Origin: Ananas comosus
Taxonomy: Eukaryota; Streptophyta; Magnoliopsida; Poales; Bromeliaceae
Length of the DNA: 64,000 bases
Direction of reading: 5' to 3'
NCBI RefSeq assembly: GCF_001540865.1
Contig: NC_033628.1
Span: 9,829,214-9,893,213, forward strand
Positions 32,031 to 43,892 of the stretch are shown here, piece by piece (within the stretch, counting starts at the first letter, position 1; each line of letters starts with the position of its first letter). The notes under the pieces were generated by a model. It did not search any database, was not told the DNA's origin, and saw only the letters and a list, made by a program, of their open reading frames with translations. The translations under genes and the position numbers were made by a program.

Positions 32031-33034
32031 TTGTTGGGATCAAAAAATTTTGAAATTTGAAATTCAAATTGAGAATATAGATGGAAGGGAATTGACGTGA
32101 TTAATGGTTGCCTTGGATGACCAACTATTAAAAGGAAAAGAATTAAAAATATATTGTTGCCTTCTTTTCAAATTCTTTTGAATTATTTCCCTAAACAAAG
32201 AGGGCCTAGAATCACTATAAATGACACCATGGAATTCAAAAATGAATCTCTTGGAGGGAGGGGGANNNNNNNNNNNNNNNNNNNNNNNNNNNNNNNNNNN
32301 NNNNNNNNNNNNNNNNNNNNNNNNNNNNNNNNNNNNNNNNNNNNNNNNNNNNNNNNNNNNNNNNNNNNNNNNNNNNNNNNNNNNNNNNNNNNNNNNNNNN
32401 NNNNNNNNNNNNNNNNNNNNNNNNNNNNNNNNNNNNNNNNNNNNNNNNNNNNNNNNNNNNNNNNNNNNNNNNNNNNNNNNNNNNNNNNNNNNNNNNNNNN
32501 NNNNNNNNNNNNNNNNNNNNNNNNNNNNNNNNNNNNNNNNNNNNNNNNNNNNNNNNNNNNNNNNNNNNNNNNNNNNNNNNNNNNNNNNNNNNNNNNNNNN
32601 NNNNNNNNNNNNNNNNNNNNNNNNNNNNNNNNNNNNNNNNNNNNNNNNNNNNNNNNNNNNNNNNNNNNNNNNNNNNNNNNNNNNNNNNNNNNNNNNNNNN
32701 NNNNNNNNNNNNNNNNNNNNNNNNNNNNNNNNNNNNNNNNNNNNNNNNNNNNNNNNNNNNNNNNNNNNNNNNNNNNNNNNNNNNNNNNNNNNNNNNNNNN
32801 NNNNNNNNNNNNNNNNNNNNNNNNNNNNNNNNNNNNNNNNNNNNNNNNNNNNNNNNNNNNNNNNNNNNNNNNNNNNNNNNNNNNNNNNNNNNNNNNNNNN
32901 NNNNNNNNNNNNNNNNNNNNNNNNNNNNNNNNNNNNNNNNNNNNNNNNNNNNNNNNNNNNNNNNNNNNNNNNNNNNNNNNNNNNNNNNNNNNNNNNNNNN
33001 NNNNNCTACCTATCTCTCTAAAAAAAAAAAAAAA
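32031..33034. mobile_element. Probable LTR-element start, N gap and SINE tail
   Basis: At 32031 the GST-B flank breaks at 'tgttgggatc', a typical LTR start. A TATA-like 'cactataaatgac' follows near 32214. 32266-33005 is unknown (Ns). 33006-33034 'ctacctatctctct' plus poly(A) is the 3' end of a plus-strand SINE whose body is in the gap. Any frame crossing the Ns is meaningless. Confidence 0.5.
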
Positions 33035-33072
33035 GATAATAAAATAAAACAAAATAATAAAATAAATATTTG

Positions 33073-33903
33073 GGTCGCCGTCTTCGTGATAGGCTAGATC
33101 CAATTTGACATAAATCGGGTCGCCGTCTTCGTGATAGGCTTGACCCGAGTCCGATTAATTGAGCCGGATCGCTGTCTTCGTGATAGGCTTGACCCGAGTC
33201 CGGTTCATTAAACCGGGTGGCCGTCTTCGTGATAGGCTTGACCCGAGTTCGGTGCATTAAACCGGGTCGCCGTCTTTCGTGATAGGCTTGACTCGAGTCC
33301 AGTTCATTAAACCGGGTCGCCGTCTTCGTGATAGGCTTGACCCGAGTATGATTAAATAAATCGGGTCGCCGTCTTCGTGATAGGCTTGACCCGAGTCCGA
33401 TTAATTGAACCGGGTCGCCGTCTTCGTGATAGGCTTGATCCGAGTCCGGTTCATTAAACCGGGTCGCCGTCTTCGTGATAGGCTTGACCCGAGTGCGATT
33501 AAATAAACCGGGTCGCCGTCTTCGTGATAGGCTTGACCCGGGTTCGGTGCATTAAACCGGGTCGCCGTCTTCGTGATAGGCTTGACCCGAGTTCGGTTAA
33601 TTAAACCGGGTCGCTGTCTTCGTGATAGGCTTGACCCAGGTTGAGTTAATTAAACCGGGTCACCGTCTTTGTGATAGGCTTGACCCGAGTTCGATTAATT
33701 AAACCGGGTCGCCGTCTTCGTGATAGGCTTGACCCGGGTTCGGTTCATTAAACCGGGTCGCCGTCTTCGTGATAGGCTTGACCCGGGATCGGTTAATTAA
33801 ACCGGGTCGCCGTCTTCGTGATAGGCTTGACCCGGGTTCGGTTCATTAAACCGGGTCGCCGTCTTCGTGATAGGCTTAACTCGGGTTCAGTTTGGTTAAA
33901 CCA
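33073..33903. repeat. 49-bp minisatellite, about 17 copies
   Basis: Head-to-tail units of 49 bp built from 'gggtcgccgtcttcgtgat', 'aggcttgacccgagt' and a variable 'ccgattaattgaacc' end. Each unit has a 6-bp inverted pair CGGGTC/GACCCG. Units differ mainly in the spacer. The length is not a multiple of three, so it does not encode a repeat protein. It lies directly upstream of the polypurine tract and 3' LTR at 34278, so it is part of a retroelement interior. Confidence 0.9.
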
Positions 33904-34277
33904 AATCGACTATATAAATATTTGATTTGAACCAAGCGCAACATAATCATGTGTTCAATTTGAGCTTATAAAAAAAAAAGGAGAAAATAAATAAGTCAAC
34001 AACGGGTCTATCAATCATGGATCCAAAATGAATTAAAGACCAAGTTGGTGAACCAAGCCTAAAATGGTGAACCAAAGAGTTCTAAGCCATATACTTAGAA
34101 TTCAGTCAAATGATATCAACTTTATTCGAACTCTAACATATATATTTAGAGTTCATCCGACTAGCCCTAGCACATATACCTAGGGTCTAGTCAGCCTTTT
34201 GCTCTAGCACATATACCTAGAATGGAAGTCAAATCATGGTCGACTAATCCTAACCCNCACTAGGCCAAGTAGGAGAA
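33904..34277. mobile_element. Retroelement interior with polypurine tract
   Basis: Non-coding. It contains four diverged repeats of 'ctagcacatatacctaggg' type (about 34085-34225) and ends with the polypurine tract 'agtaggagaa' (34268-34277) right before the LTR. N at 34257. Confidence 0.6.
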
Positions 34278-34656
34278 TGTTGGATATGGCCCACGTGATA
34301 TATTCAAGGCGATCCATAAAGATACGGTCAATCTATTTAAGTCGATCTATGAAGATATTTTAGATCTTACGGTTAGGATGTATCTGGACACGTCCTTGAT
34401 GGACGGACGTGATTTAACATCCTCACATTAAGTTATATATAAATATGTAACATACGGGAGTCCCGGTCTAACCCTAATCTAATTGTCTGTGACGGCTCCA
34501 TCTCCGGAGATAAGGGAATTAGACTCGAAACGTCCCGTCTTCTTGCAGATCACCAACGAGGACGAACCACGAGCAAGAATCGCCGCTTACAAATCGGGTA
34601 CAGAAATCGAAATCATGGCAGAAGGTACGATCTAGTTTCTCATAAAGTTTCTAACA
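34278..34656 (+). mobile_element. 3' LTR of the minisatellite-bearing retroelement
   Basis: 379 bp, begins TGTTGGATATGG and ends TTTCTAACA, preceded by a polypurine tract. A TATA motif 'tatatataaatatg' near 34434 suggests the LTR promoter. Downstream, GST-C flanking DNA starts immediately ('taagaaactaacaaagc'), as seen at 31247 in the GST-B flank. The 5' LTR is not visible and may lie in the N gap. Confidence 0.75.
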
Positions 34657-34829
34657 TAAGAAACTAACAAAGCAATACAAAAATGGATGATACACGTGGG
34701 TACTTCACTATTCTAAAGCTGATCATTAAACTTGTTAATTCTTTTTATTCAACACACGCCCTTTATTCTTGACAAATTGTCTTGCTATAGTATTTGAATA
34801 CTAGATCAGTTATTCGAGGCACTAACATT

Positions 34830-35989
<1,160 letters not shown>

Positions 35990-36078
35990 TTACCAAATGG
36001 AATCGTTAAGTAAACAAATATATAGAACTGGGAAACGAATTTGGTGTGGATTTGGTGTTGCGTTTATGGTGATGTGGA

Positions 36079-36086
36079 TATTTATA
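36079..36086 (-). promoter_or_regulatory. TATA box of GST-C
   Basis: TATAAATA on the minus strand, 111 bp before the ATG. The same site and spacing occur in GST-E and GST-F. Confidence 0.7.
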
Positions 36087-36140
36087 GAAAGTTACGAAAG
36101 GAGTGGTTGAATAGGTGAGAGTTATGAAAGGATGGTTTTT

Positions 36141-36280
36141 CTTTTTTTTTTTTTTTTTTTTGTAGGCTTGCTACCTGCTTCATTCATAGCGAATATGAAC
36201 TGAGCTACAGAAGTGGGACAACTGGCTCCGAGAATCAAAAACGTCCCAAACAAGGTCCGATAAAAAAAAAAGAAGAAAAA
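36141..36280 (-). mobile_element. LINE 3'-end fragment (5'-truncated)
   Basis: On the minus strand: 'cggaccttgtttgggacg', 'tgtagctcagttcatattcg', 'gaatgaagcaggtagcaagc', then poly(A). It resembles the 3' ends at 42955-43060 and 54060-54190. Confidence 0.55.
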
Positions 36281-36561
36281 ATTACTGGCCAGGAATTGTG
36301 TAGAGTATGAGGTTGGGGGGGGGGGGTTTAATTCTATTTTTCATCTCTACTTATTGCTCTATCCGCGGTGAATCGAGGCGAAAGCAAATTTTCAGTTGAT
36401 CAGGATGAATTGAAGTAAGAAATAAGTCATCCGTCTTCTCCTTCATTTATTTGGTGGATCAAAACGGATTTGAGATGGATTTTATTTTTCTATCTTTTCT
36501 GTTCTCATTTGCATTCCTATTGGCCAGTTGTTAAATGCTACTGATAATGAGCTGTCTATGT

Positions 36562-36786
36562 AGAGTGGGCTACCATATTATTATGAGTATAGACTCATTT
36601 GTATTCATATATTTTCAGTCGTTAAATGAAGGATTGTGCGGTTAGGATGATATGATTCCCTAGGATTGAGTAAGTGATTGGTTGAATAGTATAATATAAC
36701 GGGTAGAAATGATCAAGAGGATAAATTTGATGGTCGAAAATTTATGAGTATCTAGGGGTTTATACTCATAAGAGTATAGTAGCCAA
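36562..36786. mobile_element. Short foldback-like MITE
   Basis: Left 'gggctaccatattattatg' and the inverse of right 'ataagagtatagtagcc' match. The right end contains a hairpin ATGAGTATctaggggttTATACTCAT. It shares terminal style with the copy at 28505 but not the long arms. Confidence 0.6.
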
Positions 36787-37441
36787 ATTTTTAAATTTCA
36801 CAACAAATTAATTAGATTCTTTTTATCTCATATTAATATATTTAGGTGTCTTTAAATGTTGAAATAAGTTGTACAATTATAATTTATTCCGTATAAAATT
36901 TTTTTTATAATATTGGACGTTAAGAATTTAATTTTTATTTTATAAAGGATACGTTTTTAATTTTGCAGAATAATAGATTTTATCTACAAAGTAATTTATT
37001 TTATTTTAAAAAATAACTTGAAATCCAAAAGAGATATGTTGAATAAATGTTTATGTATTTAAATTGGGAATAATAGTTTACAAGAAAAATATTTTAGAGA
37101 CTGTAGTTTATTAGTTTACTAGAACAATATTTTAAACACTGTAGCTTTCTGCATCCTGTTTTACCTAAAATGTTGAAAATGTTATAGGAAAACAAAATTG
37201 ATTTGCACGACTTTCAAAGACCACTAATCACATGAAATGAGTCAAGTGTATTAGCCTACTTTCCCATCCGGGATCTGCTTTAATTATTTCGTCATTGCTG
37301 ATGATCTGTGCTAAGTTCTCATTGATTTGTTCATCAGGAGTAAAATGTTTTCTATTGATTTTTTTTTTAAAATTTTTATCTTTTAAAAGAGATTGAGAGA
37401 ACTTCTCAATTGAATTCTCTGCTTCCCGAAGAAAATAATTA

Positions 37442-37483
37442 ATGAATAATTGCGTTGATGTCGCCACTGCTGTCGTTAGCTAA
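37442..37483 (+). other. Conserved upstream block with 13-codon frame, GST-C unit
   Basis: The frame MNNCVDVATAVVS-stop lies 1,474 bp upstream of the GST-C start. The same position in the D, E and F units has MTNCADVATAVVG, MSNCEDVATAVVS and MTNCEDVATAVVS. The surrounding 'gattgagagaactt' and 'gatgtcgccactgctgtcg' are also kept. Function unknown; conservation may be at the DNA level only. Confidence 0.4.
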
Positions 37484-37525
37484 TATCTTAATTTCAACAA
37501 GTTTAATATGAGTGTCAAACTTTTA

Positions 37526-38293
37526 GGCTTCGTTTTGTTCGGATATAAGTAAGAACTAGTTGTTTAAGAGATAAGTATAAGATGAGGTATAAGATGGGTA
37601 TAGAGTAATTTTGTATTTGGTTGAGTATTGGTTTAGTTCAGATATAAACAAAATAGTGTTTGTTTGGAATAAGTGGAATAAGAAGGATAGTGAGTACAAT
37701 AAGAAGGATAGTTTTTGGGATAAAATTTAGAATTAATTACAAAAGTCGAATGTTTTATTTACCTTTCCGTATTAAGAACTACGTTGAATGTCTCCCTATA
37801 CTTAACTGTTGTTTTAAATAAACCCATAAATTTGGAATAGTTAGCTAATTAGATCATAAAATTTTAATAAAACGAGTTGGTTATTTTATATCTCACAACT
37901 AAATTAACTGTATAGTATAAATCGATAAATTGGCAGTGCTATAGTAGATAGTGTTGCAATAACTAATATATAACATCACTATTATATTAGCAACATTTAT
38001 ATTGGCATTTCTAGCTAAGTTGATTCACATATATAGTGTTGATTCACATTTCTAGCTAAGTTTATTTTTAAATAAAATAAATAAAGTGAATAGCATGCTA
38101 CCTTTCTCTCTCTAAAAAAAAAAAAACATATATATTGGCATTTAGTCCATTAAAAGTTGAAACGGATTGTAGCTTAATTATACTAAATAAAAAATTATAA
38201 TAAATTAAAATTTGTGGACCATACTATCACTTGTCTCACGGTTTAAGAAATAATCGATAAAACTAGTATGATAGTGATCGTAGTTATGCTTCT

Positions 38294-38325
<32 letters not shown>

Positions 38326-38399
38326 TTGAGTAAACAGGGGTATACCTGTTAGATGTCTCGAATCTTAGATGCTCTTGAATATTGCCAAAAGTTGTTTAT
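37526..38399. other. Duplicated upstream DNA with SINE and T-rich remnants
   Basis: 37526-37650 has a 'taggcttcgttttgttcgg' MITE-like start. 37780-37920 matches the D/E/F upstream units ('aaaacgagttggttatt'). 38022-38130 is a 5'-truncated SINE ('ttctagctaagtttattttt', 'gaatagcatgctacc', poly(A)). 38288-38328 is a long poly(T). 38349-38370 repeats the LTR start seen at 40329. No gene. Confidence 0.5.
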
Positions 38400-40295
38400 T
38401 GTCACGCTCCGGATTACACGTTTCCTCGGGTACGCCAATAGACCCGCCGTATACTAAGAAATTTTTTCTGTATACGAAACGAAGCTGTACTGAAATTGTA
38501 ATCAAACAACACTACAACCAATAGTATAGAGCTGCTAGAATGAAAACAGATAAATAAACAAGTTCCAAATGTATACGTAGCATCTAGGTACAAAAGTGCT
38601 TGCACAAGCGAGTCCAACATCCGTATGTACATGAACTCAAAAATAAAAGTACAACTACTTACAGAAGGTACTCCACTAGCTCAGGCTCGACTGGTAGGGC
38701 TCTAACTCGCGACGCCTTTGCCACGATCAGGATCAGCAGCAGCAGCAGCCGAAAACAACGGCTCTGCAAAACGGAAGCGAAAAACTGGGCGTGAGAACTA
38801 CTGCAAAAACAAGTAGTCCTCAGTGGGTGCCGCCCTCAACATTATTGGTCCACCCACTAAGTCTACAGAAGCGAGCTGGGATAGTAAGTAATGTTGGAGC
38901 AAATCTACAGTTAAAAATCACTATACTATTATACTCTAACACTAACTATCTGTATAAAATGTCAATACTGATCCAATCTCACTCGGGACTGTAACCATAC
39001 CCGTCTCAGGGACTGTGAACACATCTGTCCCGCCTGTCGAAGCTAAGCTATGTCCACACTGAGCAGTCAGTGGATAGCAAGTCCAAACAGGACACCTCGA
39101 CATCAACGCAGAAGCACTAAGTCCAACTCCGGAGTGGCACTCGTGGGCGCTACCCAACCGAGTATGCAAGTGTATCTCTGTCGAGCTCAATCAGGCTCTA
39201 GCAAGCTATAGTCAAGTACATAGTGTCCAACTGGTCTAACAACCAACGAGTCACGTGCCCTCGGCACAATGTGATGCCATAACGGCAATCTGGGTCTACC
39301 ATCAACCCCGACAGTCCCCAACAGTGCGGAATAGTCTGAACACTACTGTAGAAATAGGCTTGGCATCCCAGCGCGAACGTAATAGAAATCTACACTACCT
39401 GGGGTATCCACCACGTTGATATTGCGGTGATACAAAATAACAACGGCTTCTAAAGCTAAATCTGGTAGTGTAAGTATATGACGATTATAATCGCAGTTTT
39501 TTCCTAAGTCATATCCAAGTCCAACATGTGCAAATAGATTTAATCAAAAGACGAGGCTCCAATTCAGATTTTGACAATAGAAACACGAAATCCATGAATC
39601 GAGCAATTTCTATATACTAAACAACCCGATGAGCACATGTCGACTATATAGCTACTTAGAAAGCAAACCGACGATTAACCCACCTCAAAAGCTACTCCCA
39701 ATCCAGCGCGAAGTCGAAAACAGCGGAACCACACTCTCGCCCGGCCTCCCGACGACGCTACCACGACGAACACACGCTCGAACGGCTCCCCGACACGACG
39801 TCAGCGTCGATCCGAGCTCGAACGGCAACTCCATGACGTACGGCCGAGTCTAGAGAGAGAGAGGGGAAGAAAAATACAAAACTCTCTCTCTCAGCCTCTC
39901 AACACATGTATATAGCAGTGGGGAAGGAGGGTGACACATACGAGGCATGGAAAGACCAAAATGTGCTCTCACCTACCCTGGTGTATCGGTACACGAGCAG
40001 TTGTACTGGTACAAATGGCACCCCGAAAACAGCTGCGCGGGAATAGGCGAAGTGTACCGGTACACATCCGATGTTGTACCAGTACAGAAAGTGTACCAGT
40101 ACACCTCTGATGTTGTACCGGTACAACAAGCAGGAAATCTGCAATTTGCAGATTCCAATGCTAATTTCTACTCTCGCGTTCCCACTGAGTCCGTTTTGCG
40201 TCTATTTCACGCCAACACGACTCGAACTTTGTCCCGACACCCTCACGACGTGTCGACAAGCCTCAAATGCTGTACTCCATAGATGCCACACTTAT
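38395..40295. mobile_element. Solo LTR, about 1.9 kb, copy 1
   Basis: Starts TGTCACGCTCCGG at 38400 and ends GATGCCACA at 40290, flanked by near-identical 5-bp duplications TTTAT/CTTAT. It is homologous through its length to 56154-58168 ('gacccgccgtatac', 'gtgagaactactgcaaaaa', 'cccactaagtctacagaa', 'ccggagtggcactcgtggg'). No coding region, primer-binding site or second LTR was found, so a solo LTR is the best reading. Carries a cluster of GTACCGGTAC palindromes near its end. Confidence 0.75.
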
Positions 40296-40327
40296 CTTTC
40301 TTTTGTTATACCTTAACATATATTGAC

Positions 40328-41732
40328 TATTAGATGTCTCGAATCTTAGAACCACAAGATTTTATAGCCATATTCTATTTTGGTTATTCCATTAAGTTAA
40401 GTTTAGATTATACTTAATCTCATTGGAATTATTGACAATTTAGTGAATTTATATTTCTAGTTGTATTAGAATTTTGCCACTATTATAAATATACCTTTTA
40501 TTTTATTAATTTAGTGCAACAGATGAGAGGAATATTAGTGCATGTTTGGGACTAGAATTTTGTGAGAGAGATATTTTGTACACAACTTTCATAATAATGA
40601 AAGTTTTCACTGCCTCTTCAATAATAATGAAAATTTTTATTGTCTCTTCACTAGTGGATGTAGTGTAGTGCTCAAAACTCAAAACACGTACGCAAATGTT
40701 TGAGTATTTTATTTTTCCTCGCTCTTTCTTTATTTTTTTTGATATTTTCACACTTGATGAACTAGATCTTTTTCGCTTTTGTCACAACAAACTGGTATCG
40801 TAGAAAATTCGGTATCATTGTAAGTTTGAATTTCTAACAAACTGATATTAGAGAAAATCTAGTATTAGTGTAAGTGGCGGATTTCTAACAAAGTGGTATC
40901 AAAGGCGGATTGTTTATTTGGGTGTTCAAGATGTTGACGAAATTTGAGTTCGAGAAGTTTGAACGCTATAGCAATTTCGCTCTATGGCAAATTAATGTTC
41001 TGATGCAACAGAGATCGCAAAAAAGGCATAATTGAAAAAATGAGAAGATTAGCTCTTCAAAGAATCCCGTTTGTTCATTAAGTCTTTTTCAATGACCAAA
41101 TTCAAGTATTTTGTAAATTTGGTTTATATTTGTAGCAACACTTCAAAAATTTTTGGAATTTTGGTGGAAAGGATAGAGAATTCAAACCAAGATGGAGATT
41201 GTTAAATGTCTCGGATTCTAGAATCGCAAAATTTTCTAATTCTATTTTATTTTGATTATTCCATTAAATCAAGTTTAGATTATGTCTAATCTTATTAAGA
41301 TTATTCTTATTCTTAGTGGATTTGTATACCTAGTTATATTAGAATTTAGTCACTATTATAAATATAACCTTTATTTTATTGATTTGATACCGCAAATAAG
41401 AAAGAGTATGAGTGTATTTTTGAGACTAGAATTTCGTAAGAGAGACATATTTTGTGCACCATTTTGATAATAATGAAAAACTTCACTACCTCTTTGCTTG
41501 TGGATATAGGGAAGTAGCCGAAACAAACAAATATTTGAGTGTTTTATTTTTTTCTTCTCTCTTTCTCGATTCTTTTTTGATATTTTCACGGCTGATAAAT
41601 TAGATCTTTTTTGCTTTTGCCATAACAAGCTGGTATTAGAGAAAATCTAGTATTATTGTAAGTAACGAATTTTTAACAAACTGGTATCAGAGAAAATCTA
41701 GTATCAGTGTAAACGACGGATTTCTAATGACA
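40328..41732 (+). mobile_element. Internally deleted Ty1/copia retrotransposon
   Basis: 5' LTR about 40328-40890 and 3' LTR 41200-41732 are homologous (both with 'attccattaa', 'tattataaatat', 'gataataatgaaa'). After the 5' LTR comes a tRNA-Met-type primer site 'tggtatcaaaggcgg'. A gag start follows at 40931 (MLTKFEFEKFERYSNFALWQ). This is cut by a stop after about 35 codons, then about 160 bp of unrelated DNA and a polypurine tract 'aagatggagat'. Protease, integrase and RT are absent, so it cannot move on its own. Confidence 0.8.
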
Positions 41733-42560
41733 ATGTCCGTGGGAAAAGGAAGTTGATTTGCATGATTTTCAAAGATAATCCATCATAGAAATGAGTAGAG
41801 CATATTATCATGGGAACTGATATTATCAGCAAAATATCTACTATGAATTATGTATAAACTGAATTTTAGCATAACAAACAGAACATTCGCCAGATTGGCG
41901 AAGTGTTAGTGTAAATATTATATAATACTATTTAAAGAAAATTAGAGAGGTTACTGAATGTATCAAAATTAATTCGAAGTGAATCAGAGTGAAAATGAAA
42001 TTTCGGGAGCTAAATGTCAAAAATTAAACTAAAACTTCAAAGTCTGAACTCACTATAAAGAATTTGAACTCTAGGCAGGCTAGAGTTTCAGGTTCCTGAC
42101 CTTTCGAGAGGGAGAGTTCGAACTTCATCTGCGCATCAGCACATGGTAAACCTTCAGGCTCTGGACTTCCAAAGGGGAGTCCGGACCTCGCACAGTTTCG
42201 ATCATATTCCGCTTCCCATGAGGCCTTGGTGAGTAAGTAAAGACCGGACCCTAAATTCGGTCAAGGTTATTGAGTATGACATTGGTAGTTCTTTCTCCAG
42301 AACTTAATGCGCGAACACTTGACAAGTTAAATATATCATTAGCAACTCCATAACTTGTAGAGGTATAGTAATGACATTTTAACCTGTATTTCCTTCATCA
42401 TGCTCGACAGTAGTTTTATTTATCTTATTTATTTCTTGCTTATACTTTTTTTGGGTCGAATGAGTGTAGATCGTCACTTTCGACAGTTGCATCGATGAAA
42501 AACTTATTTCAAGTTCTAATCACTTTATTTTTATTATTTTTACAGAGCAATCTACGTGGG
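41733..42560. other. Intergenic DNA with GST-unit relic and LTR-like remnants
   Basis: 41737-41830 resembles the conserved DNA upstream of the GST genes ('ttgatttgcatgattttcaaaga', 'gaaatgagtagag'). 42060-42240 has degenerate 'gttcaggttcctgacc' and 'ctggacttccaaag' blocks typical of old LTRs. No gene seen. Confidence 0.35.
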
Positions 42561-42626
42561 TGGGATGGGCGATCACAGCAGGAATTAATGTTGCGGATTA
42601 GGTAGACCCCTGCCTATGTTGGTCGA

Positions 42627-43060
42627 GTGAGGGTACCATTTTGTAAGAAAGAAAATAATATATTTAACCATATATATTTTGAAAAGGCCACCGGTGTAAT
42701 TCATTTTGAAAAATGGATATTTACATGCTGGTGGGTTATTTGGGACCTTAGGAATAGAGCGATCTTCAGGATGACTCAGATTGACCAAACAGTCGGTATA
42801 TACAAAATTAAGCAGCTGACGAACTTGTGGAAGAATCGAAATACAGTGGACTGACTGATCTTTTCTTTTTTCTTTTTTTATTTTATTCTTTCTTTCTTTC
42901 TTTCTTTTTTTTTTATTTTTTTTATTTTTATTTTATTTTATTTTATTTTTTCTTTCGCCACACTTCGAGACCCTTGCTGCCTCACCCATGTAGCTTAATT
43001 CACTTTCTTTCTGAATGAAGCGGGTAGCATGCTATCTTTCTCTTTCAAAAAAAAAAAGAG
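42627..43060 (+). mobile_element. LINE 3' end: RT C-terminus, pyrimidine tract, tail
   Basis: The frame 42627-42854 contains 'FEKWIFTCWWVIWDLRNRAIF', which fits the W-x(2)-W-x(3)-N-x(2)-IF zf-RVT end of plant non-LTR reverse transcriptases; it is a 5'-truncated pseudogene. After the stop there is a long CT-rich tract (42860-42955), then 'cacccatgtagcttaattc' and 'gaatgaagcgggtagcatgc', and poly(A). The last part matches the tail of the SINEs in this window. Confidence 0.65.
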
Positions 43061-43345
43061 AGGATATTTTGAAAGAATTGGATTTCAGTTGTAAAAATTC
43101 AAAGCATTAACAAGTTTAGCTTTGATACTTTAATGTACATGATCTTGTATGTATTATATAGGTTGTTGCATACTATTGTTCCGTGCTAATAGGAAAAAAC
43201 TTTGTCTGTTCGGTGACAGAATCTGTCACAAGTGCTTGGCTAGGTCTAAGCAAAAGGGATAAAAAATTGTTGGATACAATGCATATTCGCTGAGAAGAGT
43301 AGATATTAATTAGTTTTGGCAATATCAATTTCCTAACTAAAACCG

Positions 43346-43499
43346 ATCGTTCCTAGAGCAAGTGGCAAAGAATTTGGTGGTTGGTACTCGAGATTTAAGT
43401 TCGAATCCTAATTGCTTCATATTTCCAGCTAAGTTTATTTCGAAATAAAATAAACGAAACCGATAGTGTAATACCTATCTCTAAAAAAAAAAAAAAAAA
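43346..43499 (+). mobile_element. tRNA-derived SINE 3' of GST-D
   Basis: 'gttcctagagcaagtggc', then B-box-like AGTTCGAATCC, 'cagctaagtttatttcg', tail 'cgatagtgtaatacctatc', poly(A). The flanking 'caatttcctaactaa' recurs at 43545-43560, so the site also has a local duplication. Confidence 0.8.
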
Positions 43500-43892
43500 C
43501 AATATTGAACCAGTATATCAAACTTGGCAATACCAATTTCCTAACTAACAAACTTGAACCAGTATATTAAACAATATTGGGTTATCTTTTCTCCCTGGTA
43601 CTATCAAATCAATCACAATAAATTCATCACTTGCTAAGCGAAATTTATTTGCAATCATTCCCACATTTTAATATTTTTGCAATCATTCCCATATTTATTT
43701 GCAATCATGCTACACATGGGCACTACTTTAGTCCACTACTTCAGAGAAATTACTACACAAATGCATGCTACACATGGGCACTACTTTAGTCCACTACTCC
43801 AAAGCTGATCACTAAACTTGTTTCTTCATTTTATTACACACGCTTCCTTTTATTCGCGGCAAACTATCTGGCTATAGTATTTGAATACTAAA

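Noticed and set aside
32154..33103. Long ORFs spanning the N block
   Set aside because: They are made of unknown bases.
33073..33903. CRISPR-like array
   Set aside because: Units are contiguous 49-bp tandem repeats without unique spacers, in plant DNA next to an LTR.
37228..37467. 79-codon minus-strand ORF in the GST-C upstream unit
   Set aside because: The frame is not kept in the D, E or F units and has no recognisable domain.
39899..40316. Overlapping ORFs with 'VPVQ' and 'YRYTS' repeats
   Set aside because: They are translations of the palindrome cluster in a solo LTR.
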